From the NCBI RefSeq assembly GCF_010183535.1, contig NC_071329.1, forward strand, positions 15,762,879-15,826,878: 64,000 nucleotides of DNA, read 5' to 3'. Source of the DNA: Caenorhabditis remanei. Lineage: Eukaryota; Nematoda; Chromadorea; Rhabditida; Rhabditidae. Numbering within the stretch: the stretch's first letter is position 1; the number at the start of each line of letters is the position of its first letter. The notes beneath the pieces are model-generated. The model was not told where the DNA came from. It ran no database searches and was given only the letters and a program-made list of their open reading frames with translations. Below, one piece after another: positions 22,101 to 32,464 of this stretch. Both the position numbers and the translations under genes were made by a program.

Positions 22101-24195
22101 GCCTTCGGCGCTTCATCCGGCTGGCCTCTCCTCATTCACCTGGCCGCCTTTTCCCGGAAGTGTCCGCGTGGCCGAATGGTCCAAGGCGGTGGTCGCTGCC
22201 CAAAGAGCGCAAGTTCGGTTTTGGGCCCGGCCGCCTTTCTTTCTCATTTCTCAAAATTTGCGGACATTGGGACAGATGGACAGACTCCACATGCGTTTTA
22301 TATACAGTAGCGATCATAGGTGAGTACACCTGAATACTTTCATATGTATCTCAGCTGAAATAAGACCGTTTTGCACAAACTTTTTTTTCAAAGATAGCTG
22401 AAACATTCAGCAATACGAAAATCAGTTTTTTGAAATAGTTCTAATTCTGATTTTTTTTTGATAATCGATTTTTCCTGATCGTGATTTGAAAATTCGAAAA
22501 AAAACTTTTTATTTTTCTCTTGGAGTTATTGAGTTTTTAATGTCAAAATGTTGGAAAACACTCAAATAAACAAAAAATTATGTTGAATTGGCATTCTAGA
22601 TTCTGACCATCGTGCCACAGCTCCAGAAGTCAAAAGTGGCGCCCTCGGGAAAACTTTCATAACTCATCAAAAAATTGTCCAAATTAGTCGAAAAGTGTAC
22701 CAAAAGATGTGTCTTGAGCTTTTCTACAAACGAACATTAAAAAGTTACATTTTTAGAAAAAATAATTTTTCTAATTTTTTTCACTCAACAATTTTTTATT
22801 CCCATTTTTTTCCTAATTTTCGATATTTTCTGGCTACAAAACGAACATACCTCTCACAAACTGGATACGAAGTGTTTTTTCACACATAATCAAACACATT
22901 TCTGCATTCTTTCTTTGTTTTGTAGGCAGAAAATATCGAAAATTAGGAAAAAAATGGGAATAAAATAATTTTTGAGTGAAAAAAATTAGAAAAATTATTT
23001 TTTCTAAAAATGTAACTTTTTGATGTTCGTTTGTAGAAAAGCTCAAGTCACATCTTTTGGTACATTTTTCGACTAATTTGGACAATTTTTTGATGAGTTA
23101 TGAAAGTTTTCCCGAGGGCGCCACTTTTGACTTCTGGAGCTGTGGCACGATGCTCAGAAAGTAGAATGCCGATTTAACATAATTTTTTGTTCATTTGAGT
23201 GTTTTCCAACATTTTGACATTAAAAACTCAATAACTCCAAGAGAAAAATAAAAAGTTTTTTTTTCGAATTTTCATATCACGATCAGGAAAAATCGATTAT
23301 CAAAAAAATCAGAATTAGAACTATTTCAAAAAACTGATTTTCGTATTGCTGAATGTTTCAGCTATCTTTGAAAAAAAGTTTGTGCAAAACGGTCTTATTT
23401 CAGCTGAGATACATATGAAAGTATGCAGGTGTACTCACCTATGATCGCTACTGTATAAGAATGATTGTTTTCAAATATGTTCGTGAAAATACGGTGTAGT
23501 GGCAAAATGTCGCAGTAGCGAATCGTCGCAGTCGCGAAATGTCGCGGAGCCGTTTTTATAGTTATCATTCATTTTTACTTTAAAAAAAGCGAAGTTTGAC
23601 GCCAGTTCGGAAATAAAAACCGGCGACAGAAGCAAGTTTTCGGAAAAGTACTCGCAGTTCATGTTTATCCAACTAACACGAAATGAAGCGACCCGAAGTG
23701 CCGACGATTTGAGCGTTACAAAATGTTTGAAAAAGTTCCAGTTTACCGGAAATTTATCCTGAAAACAGGCCCGCTAAACGGGATTAAACGAGAAAAAACA
23801 ATAAAAATAGCTTCAGCCCTAATTTTCGAACGAAGCATTTTGTTGCGCTCACGTTTGCATATAGTCACTGAAAGCTGAATTTTTCGATCGTCGTTGCAAG
23901 AACAGCAAGCTCAACTAGCTTCTGTCGCCGGTGTTAATTTACGAATCGTTTTTTCCAGTAGAAAATATACTAAAAATTAATAAAAATGATAAAACCGGCG
24001 CCAAAAGCAAGTTTTTTGTTGAAATTGCCACCGAAAAACGCCGCGAAATGCTTCCAATTCCCAATTTTCGTGATTCTTCGATTTTCGCGCCTTACCTGGA
24101 GGTGTCTCCTGTGCATCACACACGTCATAACTCGTGCTGACTGTGAGGTTGAGTCCGACGTTCTTCACTGGAGTCCATGTCGTGAGAGAGCCCAT
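16144..24195 (-). CDS. KDM6/JMJD-3-like JmjC histone H3K27 demethylase
   Basis: Seven exons (24195-24096, 21615-20996, 20360-19634, 19393-19209, 18738-18143, 17128-16862, 16369-16144) close in frame to 906 residues. The ATG follows a TTTCAG trans-splice-like acceptor. The JmjC domain spans roughly residues 390-730, with RGLGDVIGLNPDDF, then GRTIGHLENN (Fe ligands His589 and Glu591) and GTYHW (third ligand His671), plus PGDCIWY and KPGDLVYV typical of KDM6. A KDM6-type zinc module follows (CNHC near 780-783, CFGCC near 826-830). The N-terminal 240 residues are disordered and acidic/basic. All iron ligands are present, so activity on H3K27me2/3 is expected from the family. C. elegans has several jmjd-3 paralogues and I cannot tell which is orthologous. 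Introns are mostly foldback elements. Confidence 0.88.
18777..18913. mobile_element. Type-A MITE in demethylase intron 4
   Basis: It runs from TTATTAGCACGACACGCTTC to TGCCAAGCTAATA, with the GAGAGACTCAGAG core. It abuts a type-B element; the two together make up nearly the whole intron. Confidence 0.75.
18914..19200. mobile_element. Type-B MITE in demethylase intron 4
   Basis: The ends are the same as type A (GCTCGGCACAG... and ...GCAGTGCTAATA). The core is different: CAAACGAGAGAGTATCGG, then GAGACGCAGAG, an AT-rich middle and the reverse complement. Confidence 0.75.
19421..19624. mobile_element. Type-B MITE in demethylase intron 3
   Basis: This palindrome (CTTACAACTGCGCCCCACCG ... CGGTGGGGCGCAGTTGTAAG) fills almost all of the intron 19394-19633, leaving only the splice-site neighbourhoods outside it. 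Confidence 0.75.
20395..20992. mobile_element. Tc1/mariner-type foldback MITE in demethylase intron 2
   Basis: The element begins TACAGTGTGCGCCATAAAGA with TAGGACACCCCC and ends GGGGTGTCC...TTTATGACGCGCATTGTA. The inner arms (about 20480-20690 and 20705-20905) are near-perfect reverse complements, so it is essentially one long hairpin. The TA flank and CAGTGTG start resemble Tc1/Tc3 termini as I recall them. Confidence 0.7.
21688..21955. mobile_element. Type-B MITE in demethylase intron 1
   Basis: It begins TCTTACAACTGCGCTCCACC, carries GAGACGCAGAG and ends GTAAGAATTGTGCCAAGCTAA. Confidence 0.75.
22163..22237 (+). pseudogene. Decayed class-II tRNA-like sequence
   Basis: TGGCCGAATGGTCCAAGGCG is a good Leu/Ser-type D arm and A box. 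The following anticodon arm does not fold and the B box is degenerate (AGTTCGGTTTTGG). It lies in demethylase intron 1, beside the foldback element. Confidence 0.35.
22298..23460. mobile_element. 1.16-kb perfect-looking foldback element in demethylase intron 1
   Basis: The left arm starts TATACAGTAGCGATCATAGG and the right arm ends CCTATGATCGCTACTGTATA. The arms are about 570 bases each and match nearly base for base in reverse complement, meeting near 22880. A TA flank and CAGTA start suggest a Tc1/mariner-type foldback. No transposase frame is visible. Confidence 0.75.
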
Positions 24196-24310
24196 TTTTA
24201 ACTGAAATAAGAGAAATTTGGGGGGTTTTTGGGAATCAGAAGAGGATAATAACACGAGAGAAGTAACGGAAATACGAGGAGAAGGGCGAAGGCGTCACAG
24301 TTTTTTCAGC

Positions 24311-24866
24311 GGCACACTGTCTCCCAGACTGCGAAAAAGAACTGCAAGACAAGTGAAGCCGATTTTTTCACGATTTAATTCAATTTTTAATTTTTTTGCT
24401 CTGAGAATGCAGTATTTTCAGGTTTTTAGACGTCGCAGTGGATGAAAAAAAGGTCCCATCCATCAGAATTATGTATAATTGAATTCTCTATCGAATGAGC
24501 CAAAAAAACGTTAATTTTGCTAAGAAATGGACTTTTTTGATACATAAAACCCGATTTTCAGAAAATGAGAATAACTTTTTTGGCAGAAAACTGATTCAAG
24601 CGAAAATAGCACATAATGTACTTGAGAATGCTCTGAAACTGTTCAAATTTTTAGAAAAATATATATTGGCTGAAATGGCTGAAAATCTCGTTTTTCTGAA
24701 AAAAAGGTTTTTCTGATCAAAAAAGTAAATTTCTTATCAAAATTCACTTTTTTTGGCTCATTCGATAGATAATTCAATTTTACACAATTCTGATGGATGG
24801 GACCCCTTTGTTTCATCCATTGCGACGTCAAAAAACCTAAAAATACTGCGATTTCAGTGTAAAAAA
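24311..24866. mobile_element. Type-D palindromic MITE upstream of the demethylase
   Basis: The left end carries GCGAAAAAGAACTGCAAGA. The body is a palindrome around CATAATGTACTTGAGAATGC, with arms including CAGTATTTTCAGG and AATGAGCCAAAAAAACGT. Related copies lie at 39.5, 54.9, 61.6 and, by ends only, 55.9 kb. Confidence 0.7.
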
Positions 24867-26939
24867 TAAGAATAATTAATGAAAACGGTACCGCGCACTC
24901 TCTCGTCAATTTTTCAGGACAATAATTTTTAATGGAGCAGAAAAAATGAAAATTAAGCACTCATTCACGAGAGAAAGAACAAAAAATATTTAGTTTGCTT
25001 GATGAGAGATTGAAAAACGAGAAGCTGAAATAATTTCTGAAAATGTGTGGAAAAATACAACGAGACTCCGAAATAACGGCGGTGCGCTATGTTTAGCGAG
25101 AGCGATTTTGAACGATGAACCAAGATTATTTCAACAAAAAAGTACACAATATAACGAAAATGTTGATGAGACAATCAATTCAAAGTCTCTGAAATCCTCT
25201 TTTGGTCAAAATCATGACGGGAACTTGCAGAAACCGCGAAACATGTTTCATTTTCGATCGACTTTTAGTTGTTCTCGATAACATTGGAATGTGATTAAAA
25301 TTTCGAAAAGATCAGAGTTCGAAGCAGGGTTGCCGCCGAAAATAATTTGACCAGAAAAAGGAAAAAAAATGTTCGTCCGTTCACAAAAATCTGAAAAACG
25401 GAACAATTTTCGTCGAAAAAACACCGAAAAACCGAAAATATTTTTGACTATTTTTCGGTTGAAAATTCCTTATTTCTTTCCAAAAACGAAAAAACCAAAA
25501 CTTTTTTCGGCAGACGAAAAAAAGTAAAAAATGTTTTCCGCTTCGCTAAAAACGAAAATAAAACATACGTGGCGGCGAGAGAGCGTATGAATGAAGGAGG
25601 TGTTGGGTCTATTGGAGCGCGTTTGCTCAAAATTGTTGATCAAATTTGCAATTTTGCAAAATGAAATGAGAATTTCAGCGGGAAAAGCTATAGAATAAGG
25701 AAGTGGCTGACAAATTTCGGAGAAAAACAAAATGATTGAAACAAAAATTGCACCAAAATTGTTTTTTTTTTTGAGTATGCGACAACGGATTAGCTTAAAA
25801 ATGTTCGCTTGAAGACAAATAAACGAAGAAACAGAAAAAAATTCCAAGAAAATGAAAAAAAAATCGCGAAATGAAACTGAAATGTGTTGATGAGTGATTA
25901 GTGTGGCGGGCTCGCCGAGAAGATCAAACTTTCAACAAAAAAATTATTTTCGTATTTTTAGATCGACTGTTTCGTGGGTCAAATGTGAAATTTAAAGAAA
26001 AATTAAAGAAAAATTGAAGTCTAAAAAGCGTGCGCTGCCTCCTGCGAGTGAAAAAAATTCTCGTGTTTCTTTTCCCTCTCTCGCATGCGCACACTCTCTC
26101 GCCGCAACTACAATAAAATGGAATGAGAGTTTTCTGAGCCCATTTTTCACTGTCTTTCAGAATTTTTTGGTCGAGAAAAACAGAAAAATGGTTGTAGGAA
26201 GACATTTTAATTGTTTTTCACAGGTTTTTCTTCAAATTTTCAGACGGAAACATGCAATTTTTGCGTTAAAAGAGTGAAAACAAGGAAAAAGATTAAGGCA
26301 ATGACACATGCTCAGGAGTTGAGCAAAAATCTTGAAATTTCAGGTGTGAACATATCAGTTCTCGTACTTCATTTTTGTAGTTGATCGTTTTTCGATGTGA
26401 AGCTTCCCTGGACTGATGTACTACCATGAGCATGCTTTAGTCTCAGTGAGCTACAGTAAGCCAGGGAGGCGTTCTACAAAAAAGTGACCAACTAAGAAAA
26501 TGATACTCTAGGTTTGAATATTTTACTCACGAAATGTCATGTTTGCCGGTCTATTTTTGAGATTGTGGTAGCTCATTGAAGTGAGAAACGACAAATTTGG
26601 CAAAGATGAACTACGGTTTTTCGACGCCTATAACTCAAAAACTAAAAGTGATACCAAAAAACTACAGGCTACGAAAATATTCTACATAAAATTCTGCATA
26701 GTTTAGTAGTTGACAACTTTTTGACAGCTTTCCTTGTTCTTGAGATATGAACCTTCAAAGTGAAGAAGAGACGCAGAGAAGCTAGACTGTCTCGTTTCTC
26801 TGCGTCTCCTCGTAACTTCAAAGGCTCAAATCTCGAGACCCAGGTGAGGTATGAAAAAGGTACAAGGGGCCGTGAAAAACGGGAAACATTGATTTTTTTT
26901 TCTCGTGACCCCCAGTTTTTTGTGAGTTTTTCTCTACTC
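24867..26939. promoter_or_regulatory. Divergent intergenic region with CTCTCGC-rich block
   Basis: This lies between the demethylase (-) and the GT92 gene (+). No coding exon is supported. A pyrimidine/GC block near 26030-26110 (CCCTCTCTCGCATGCGCACA, CTCTCTCGCCGC) looks like promoter sequence. Near 26755-26815, GAGACGCAGAG and CTCTGCGTCTC form a palindrome; the same word occurs in type-B MITEs. Type-C half repeats occur at 26370-26530 and 26690-26740. Promoter function is inferred from position and composition only. Confidence 0.35.
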
Positions 26940-29776
26940 ATGATTCCATTCATCCCATTTTCTTCATTCCCATTGCCTGAAGAAATGTTTCACTTGGTAG
27001 CATTGATATCATCATTTTGCATTGTATCCGTTCATTGTGTTAACTATGAGAGGCCACAAGTTCCATCGTATTTGAGAAGTTTTGACGGGAGGTAATTTGT
27101 TCTGCACGCTTCTTACAACTGCGCTCCACCGAAATCCCCTTTAGAAATTTGTATTTTTCTCTGATTCTCTCATTTTCGCACACAATTTGCTTTGGTTTCG
27201 GTAGAGGGCGGTTGTAAGAAGCGTGTCGTGCTAATACCTGATTTGATTTTTCAGAAGCACTCAGATCAACTCCTCATTCCCTGTTACATTCTACCACAAT
27301 GCATATGTAGATTTGAGGTTTGTTTGTCTGTTTGTCTGTTCATCCAGATGTCCAGAACCACACCTCCACGTCTCCGCATCCTCGCACTAGCTGGTTGTGT
27401 TCGTGAAACCGACTATTTGTTAGTGGACGTCTTTTATGAAGGCGTCAAGAATCCGAAGAGACTCAGAATGTTTGGAGACGCCCATGAGGCGAATTGCCCG
27501 GATATTCGGACTCCTGGAACACCGTGCTTCTATGTCCCAAACACATTCATTTCCAATTTGACAGTAGCTGGTGGAATCACGAGGGTAGGCAACCTAACAA
27601 TGACGGATTTCGAAAAACTTTTTTGAAATTAAAGGGCGAAAGTAGAGCTACATTTTTGTAGTTCACAACTTTTTTGAGGGAGAGAGAGCGCAGACGGTTA
27701 GAGTGTCTAACTGTCTGCACTCTCCTCATGACTAGTCAAACTTCAGATGGGTGTAACTTTGTTCAGAAGTGAGCTAGAAAGTTGATTTTTGTACCAAAAT
27801 GACCGTAATAAAGAGAAGTTTTAGAAAATAAAAGAGATGTTGATTTTGAGATATTTTGGATTAAAAAATGACCAACTTTGAGATTCTGTAACGATGTTCT
27901 AATGATTTTTTAATAATTTAAATTTATTTTATCTTGTAGATCAAATCTAGCTCTCCATTTTTGTAGTTGACAACTTTTTGATAGCTCCGCCCACTTTTGA
28001 GATATGCGCCTTTAAAGATTGGCGGCTGGGTGTCGGCGGCGCGCGCACTCCCTTTGTCTTTAAAGGCGCATATCTCAAAAGTGGGCAGAGCTATCAAAAA
28101 GTTGTCAACTACTAAAATGGAGAGCTAGACTAGCTCTACAATATAAAACAAAGTTTTTGAAAATCAGTTTGGATAATGGTCCGTGGCACACTCTCCAAGT
28201 TTTTCCAGGTCCTAATCCACATGGAAAACCGAAAAGTGTCTCTAACTGTCAAAGAGATCAATAAAAGATACGAGACGGGGATTACTGTATGTCTACAACC
28301 CATCTATTACTATTTGCAATGGCAGAACCTGATACTTTATATTGAAGGATGGAGGGCTCAGGGAGCAACTCGTTTCATTGTTTTTTATCATTCAGCTACA
28401 AGAGAGACCAGGAGGGTTATTGATTATTATAGAGAAATGGTGAGTTGTGATGGAGGACATCCGGATATTCGGACACACAGACAGTCAGTTTTCACCATAG
28501 TTTTCAAGGCCTGGCCCTGAAAGGCCCTCAGGCCCGGCTTCAAAAAAAATGAACCAATTTTTTAAAAAAATTTCAGGCCGGTCTTTAGGCCCAGCCCTTG
28601 ACAAGTATGGTAAGCTGTTAGAGGACAACCAGATATTTGGATACACAGACAGACACTTTCAGGGAATAATTGAACTCCGATCGTGGCCTAGTTTTGGTTC
28701 TCTTCCACCTGAAATCGAAATCGCTTCGAAATTCCCAAAATTCGATGAAAGTTCGTACATTTTGTCCCAGTTTTTGGCGTTGAATTTGTGTGTTCTTGAG
28801 ATGAAAACAACAATTGGAACAGTGGCAGACCTAGATGAAATCATTGTGCCAAAAAATGGACGACTTCTAGAATATTCTATGAGAGAAATGGTTGGGACTA
28901 ATGTTGGTGCACTGTCAATTGAGAATCATTATGTTGGATTCAAGCCAAGTATTTATTCGAATAATTTTAATGGAGTGGCCACACCTATTTTCTATGAAAA
29001 AGAAGGAAGACGGAAGGTTAGTTGGCAGGGGGTCATAGAAAGTATATATGAAGCATCTGCGCTCCAAAAATATGTGTAAAATGGGCGCGAAATTCAAAAA
29101 AATGTAACTCCCTATCGTTTGTCCACGTTATCAGCACGCGATTTGGCTGAGCGGCGACTCAATTGGCAGCATGCTAAGTCGTGTGCAAACGCGCTTCACT
29201 AGACTTCCGGTTTCGTGGGAAAAAGTTTGAAGTTGGACATCCGGACAGGCAGACAGACAGACTTCTTTCAGTATGTCTTCAATACCTCTACTATTGATAT
29301 ATGTCAAGTTCACTTCGCTCGAAGCTTCATCGATCCGTCGAAAATTGAGAAAAATGCTTCTGAAGGATCAGCAGCACTTCTACATTTTCGAGTCAATGTT
29401 GATGAGTTCCATGCGAAAATCGTCAAAGAACCGTATCACTTCTTCCCAGGAAACCATACAGAACATATTCAGAATATGCAGGATACGGTAGGAAGAGAAG
29501 GCGTGGCCGAAATTTCTAGGAGTTTTCTAGGCCATCAACATTTTTGGAAATCATCCTTTACCTGAAGTGATTTTCGAGCTGATAGATGTGATGAATCGAT
29601 GTGTGGAGAGAATTGAGTGAGTTTTTTTAAATCTACAGTACCCCTTAATGGTTTCCAGAAGAAAAGGTGAATGCCGGAGTACTGGTTCAATGTGTAAAGA
29701 AGAAATGGACGCGGTTTATAATTGGGTTTATGACAAAACGGAGGGATTGTTTTTGTCAGGAGAATTCGAGAAGTGA
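26940..29776 (+). CDS. Glycosyltransferase family 92 (DUF23) protein
   Basis: Eight exons (26940-27091, 27255-27317, 27356-27584, 28209-28439, 28663-29016, 29272-29487, 29531-29616, 29659-29776) join in frame to 482 residues. An N-terminal hydrophobic segment (FHLVALISSFCIVSVHCV, residues about 17-34) fits a signal anchor, so a Golgi type II enzyme is likely. The GT92 core follows: RLRILALAGC, ITVCLQPIYYYLQW, IEGWRAQGATRFIVFYH, LRSWP, and ADLDEIIVP with the Asp-x-Asp metal motif at residues 281-283. The C-terminus reads CKEEMDAVYNWVYDK. C. elegans GALT-1 of this family adds galactose to core fucose of N-glycans; substrate here is unknown. Three introns contain the gacatccggacacacagacag microrepeat next to splice sites, and intron 2 (38 bases) consists of it. 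Confidence 0.85.
27101..27237. mobile_element. Type-A MITE in GT92 intron 1
   Basis: It begins CTGCACGCTTCTTACAACTG and ends AAGCGTGTCGTGCTAATA, and fills most of intron 27092-27254. Confidence 0.75.
27950..28128. repeat. Type-C palindromic repeat in GT92 intron 3
   Basis: The left arm is TTTGTAGTTGACAACTTTTT with CCCACTTTTGAGATATGCGC; the right arm is the complement. A GC-rich unrelated centre (GGCGGCTGGGTGTCGGCGGC) sits between the arms. Confidence 0.7.
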
Positions 29777-29799
29777 ACTTTTAAAATTTTATGATTCCT

Positions 29800-30200
29800 C
29801 TATTTTATGAATCTGTCACTCTCCCAAGAGAGTTTTCAAATATCATAGTTTCTAACACTGAAACGTAATTGCGGCAGGGAGTGGTGGGCGGAGCTTAAAC
29901 TGTTAGCGGCGTGGTTGAAATTCCAGCTGATTTTTTTAATGAGCAACATTGAATCGTGTTTTAATTAATAAACATGAAAAATATATCCAATGTTGCTCGT
30001 TAAAAAATCAGCTGGAACCTCAACCACGCCGCTTACAGTTTAAGATCCGCCTACAACTCCTTGCCCCACTTGCGTTTTGAAAATTCTTGTCGGAACTTAA
30101 TTTTTTTCAAAGTAACGTCAATTCAATAAGGAATAATGAAAGCGCACCGAATGCGCGCCAGATAAGTTCTCTTTGTACGTTTCAGTAGAATACAAGAGGA
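29800..30200. repeat. Palindrome downstream of GT92
   Basis: Bases about 29868-29960 (GGCGGAGCTTAAACTGTTAG ... CAGCTGATTTTTTTAATGAG) are mirrored by about 29990-30060 (CTCGTTAAAAAATCAGCTGG ... AAACTG...). It is a short foldback element with an AT centre. No gene is seen. Confidence 0.6.
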
Positions 30201-30362
30201 TGGTCTGTTAGATTTTTCTGAAAAAAAAACAATAGAAATGAAAACAACTAATTTTATTATTTGAACAGCTGATTAGTATGATAAAACAAAAAACAAAAAA
30301 CAACAGGAAAATTTCAATCAGAGACTACAAAATACAGTAATCCTCCTTATCCACACAACTGC

Positions 30363-30749
30363 TTATTGAATAGAAATTGTTTCGAGTCGAGCTGCCAAAC
30401 CATCCAAATTCTTCTCCAATTTCTTCAACTCATTATCTTCATTCTTGACCTTCTTCAGTGGCGATTCATCGGAGAGTATCTTCTTCTGCTTTCTAATCCG
30501 AATCTTGATGGGATCCTCCAACGGTTTCTCCCAGTTTCTTTTTCTCGACAACTCCAACTTCTCCTGTTTCCTAACGTGCTCCATGAGCAGGTTTACAAAA
30601 TTAATTTGTAGGAGATGGTTGGCCAGTTTCGGCTCTCTTTTCTTCTTCTTCTTCTCCACATCTTCCATCTTTTCCAACTTCTCTAATTTCCTGATGGCCA
30701 TGTCGAGAACAGTCGGGGCATCAAATGGCTTGAAAGCGTTCGGTGACAT
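30363..30749 (-). CDS. Lysine-rich small protein, copy 1 of a local pair
   Basis: A single exon of 128 residues. A trans-splice-like acceptor (ATTATTACAG) lies about 12 bases before the ATG. The protein starts SPNAFKPFDAPTVLDMAIRK, has a KKKKKREPK tract, then LLQINFVNLLMEHVRKQ, SRKRNWEKPLEDPIKIR and a C-terminal coiled-coil-like ELKKLEKNLDGLAARLE. The same order of blocks occurs in the next gene. I do not recognise a family; a nuclear basic protein is plausible from composition only. Confidence 0.65.
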   Translation of the reverse strand: MSPNAFKPFDAPTVLDMAIRKLEKLEKMEDVEKKKKKREPKLANHLLQINFVNLLMEHVRKQEKLELSRKRNWEKPLEDPIKIRIRKQKKILSDESPLKKVKNEDNELKKLEKNLDGLAARLETISIQ

Positions 30750-30819
30750 TGTTGACGTTTACTGTAATAATGAAAAAATTGTAAAAAAGAGATTGTTAGA
30801 TTAGGATAAAACACGGGAG

Positions 30820-31360
30820 AGTGGGGAAAAGACAGGAGAAAACAGAAAGAATGACAAATCGTAAGACTGAGACGATTACTATGCGAGAAGTGACACTTTT
30901 ATGTGGCTTGAAAAGACGCAAACGTCTTCACCAGGTCACTTTCCCACGTTTATTGTTTTTACTGTTCCGTAATACCATAACCGGTTTTGAAAAACTTAAT
31001 TGTTAATTCTAGAGTTAAAATAGAGCTACATTTTTCTAGTTGACAACTTTTTTGTGGGACCACACCTGAAAAAGGTATGACACGGAGAAGGAGGGCGGAG
31101 TGGGGGTCATAATGTAGGAGATTTTACGGAACTCTATCTTTTCAAGGAGAGGTTTTAGAAAAAAGTTATCAATTGCAAAAATAGAAAGCAAGAGTTGTTC
31201 TACAATTTGAAATGAAGTTTCCGAAAATTGGTTGGGAATAGACTTTAGAAAACAGAAAGAATGACAAACCGTAAGACTGAGATGATTACTATGCGAGAAG
31301 TGACAGTTTTATGGGGGACACACGTCTTCACATTGTCAGTTTCCCATAGTTCAAAAACAC
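30820..31360. repeat. Duplicated flank segment between the two lysine-rich genes
   Basis: Bases about 30835-30950 (AGAAAACAGAAAGAATGACA ... CGATTACTATGCGAGAAGTG ... CGTCTTCA) recur at about 31250-31345 with few changes. This indicates a local tandem duplication that also produced the paired genes. Type-C half repeats lie between them. Confidence 0.6.
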
Positions 31361-31436
31361 AGGTGATCTCATAAATCATTCTGTTATGTCATTCTAGGTG
31401 TGACAAAAACAAATGTTCCAAGTTAAAACACATTTA

Positions 31437-31733
31437 TTATTCAACAACATTATTCTCAAATTTCGCTCTCTTGACTGTAAGATCCTCCTCCTTCTTCTCC
31501 TTCTTGATCTTCACTGAATCTTCCATTGACTCCGCCCATCTTCTCTTTCTAGACCCCTCCATCTTTCCATTCGCCCTCAAGTACTGATCCAAAGAGTTCA
31601 TGAATCTCAGATGGAGTACGTGGAAGTAATATCGGGGCGCTTTCTTCTTCTTCTTCTTATCCAAACACTCATCCAACTTGCTATACTTCACAATTGCTCT
31701 GTGAAGGAGTGTGGAGACGTTGAATGGTTGCAT
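31437..31733 (-). CDS. Lysine-rich small protein, copy 2 of a local pair
   Basis: A single exon of 98 residues. TTATTTCAG lies 13 bases before the ATG. It begins MQPFNVSTLLHRAIVKYSKL, has a DKKKKKKAPR tract, LHLRFMNSLDQYLR, then SRKRRWAESMEDSVKIKKEK and ends KRAKFENNVVE. It matches copy 1 in block order (F--STVL--AI, Lys tract, L---FVN-L, SRKR-W--S-ED--KI) but lacks its C-terminal helix. The function is unknown. Confidence 0.65.
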   Translation of the reverse strand: MQPFNVSTLLHRAIVKYSKLDECLDKKKKKKAPRYYFHVLHLRFMNSLDQYLRANGKMEGSRKRRWAESMEDSVKIKKEKKEEDLTVKRAKFENNVVE

Positions 31734-32047
31734 GTTTATCTTGATGCTGAAATAAATGTCTTACTGTAACTGTGAAAAGAATCAATAAGTGAGGAGAGAG
31801 TAAATTATTGTGTGACATGGTAATCGTGTGACTCTTGCTCTCACATTCCCACCGTTTTCAAATACAGATGGTCCCACTCTATCGATTTCCCTCATTCTCA
31901 GGGTCAGTAGACCTCATTTTTGTTATTTTTTCTTCTTGTCATCCACAGTACCTTGGTCTTTTTCGTTGTCAACTTTGAGAGCTTGCCAAGATGTCAAGAG
32001 TTATGATTTTCTAGTTAATCGTTATTGTGCATATTCTACAAATCTAA

Positions 32048-32207
32048 ATCTTAGTTTTTGTAGTTGACAACTTTTTGATAACTCCGCCCACATTCAGGAT
32101 ATACACCTTTGAAGAAGAACACGCGGGAGCGCCTAAAGTAGTCTATCTTTAAAGGCTCATATCTCAAAAGAGGGCGGAGCTATCAAAAAGTTGTCAATTG
32201 ATGAAAT
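32048..32207. repeat. Type-C palindromic repeat upstream of TAF11
   Basis: TTTGTAGTTGACAACTTTTT and the complement ending CAAAAAGTTGTCAATT enclose CTTTGAAG...CTTTAAAGG. It sits in the 5' flank of the next gene. Confidence 0.7.
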
Positions 32208-32464
32208 GTGCAAAATTTAATGTAGACCATTTTTGTAGTTGACAAATTTTTTGTGCGGGCACTCCCTAGAGAGTTATAGCCATTTTTAGTAGGACAGCTC
32301 GCTATAAATCACAACTTTTTGAGAAAGCTCCTGACAATAAAGTTGTCAACTACAAAAATGAAGATCTAGGTTTGTACAAAATGCACAAAAAAGCCGATAC
32401 TTTACTTTTCCTTTTTCAAGTTTTCCTCCCTCGTCTTCTCCACTTTTATGTTTTTCCAGCAATA

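Noticed and set aside
22045..22333. Overlapping open frames with proline-rich translation
   Set aside because: They cover a tRNA-like remnant and GC-rich DNA in a demethylase intron, have no family signal and conflict in frame.
25470..25847. 125-codon minus-strand open frame
   Set aside because: It is AT-rich with low-complexity Phe/Ile translation, no splice sites and no recognisable motif.
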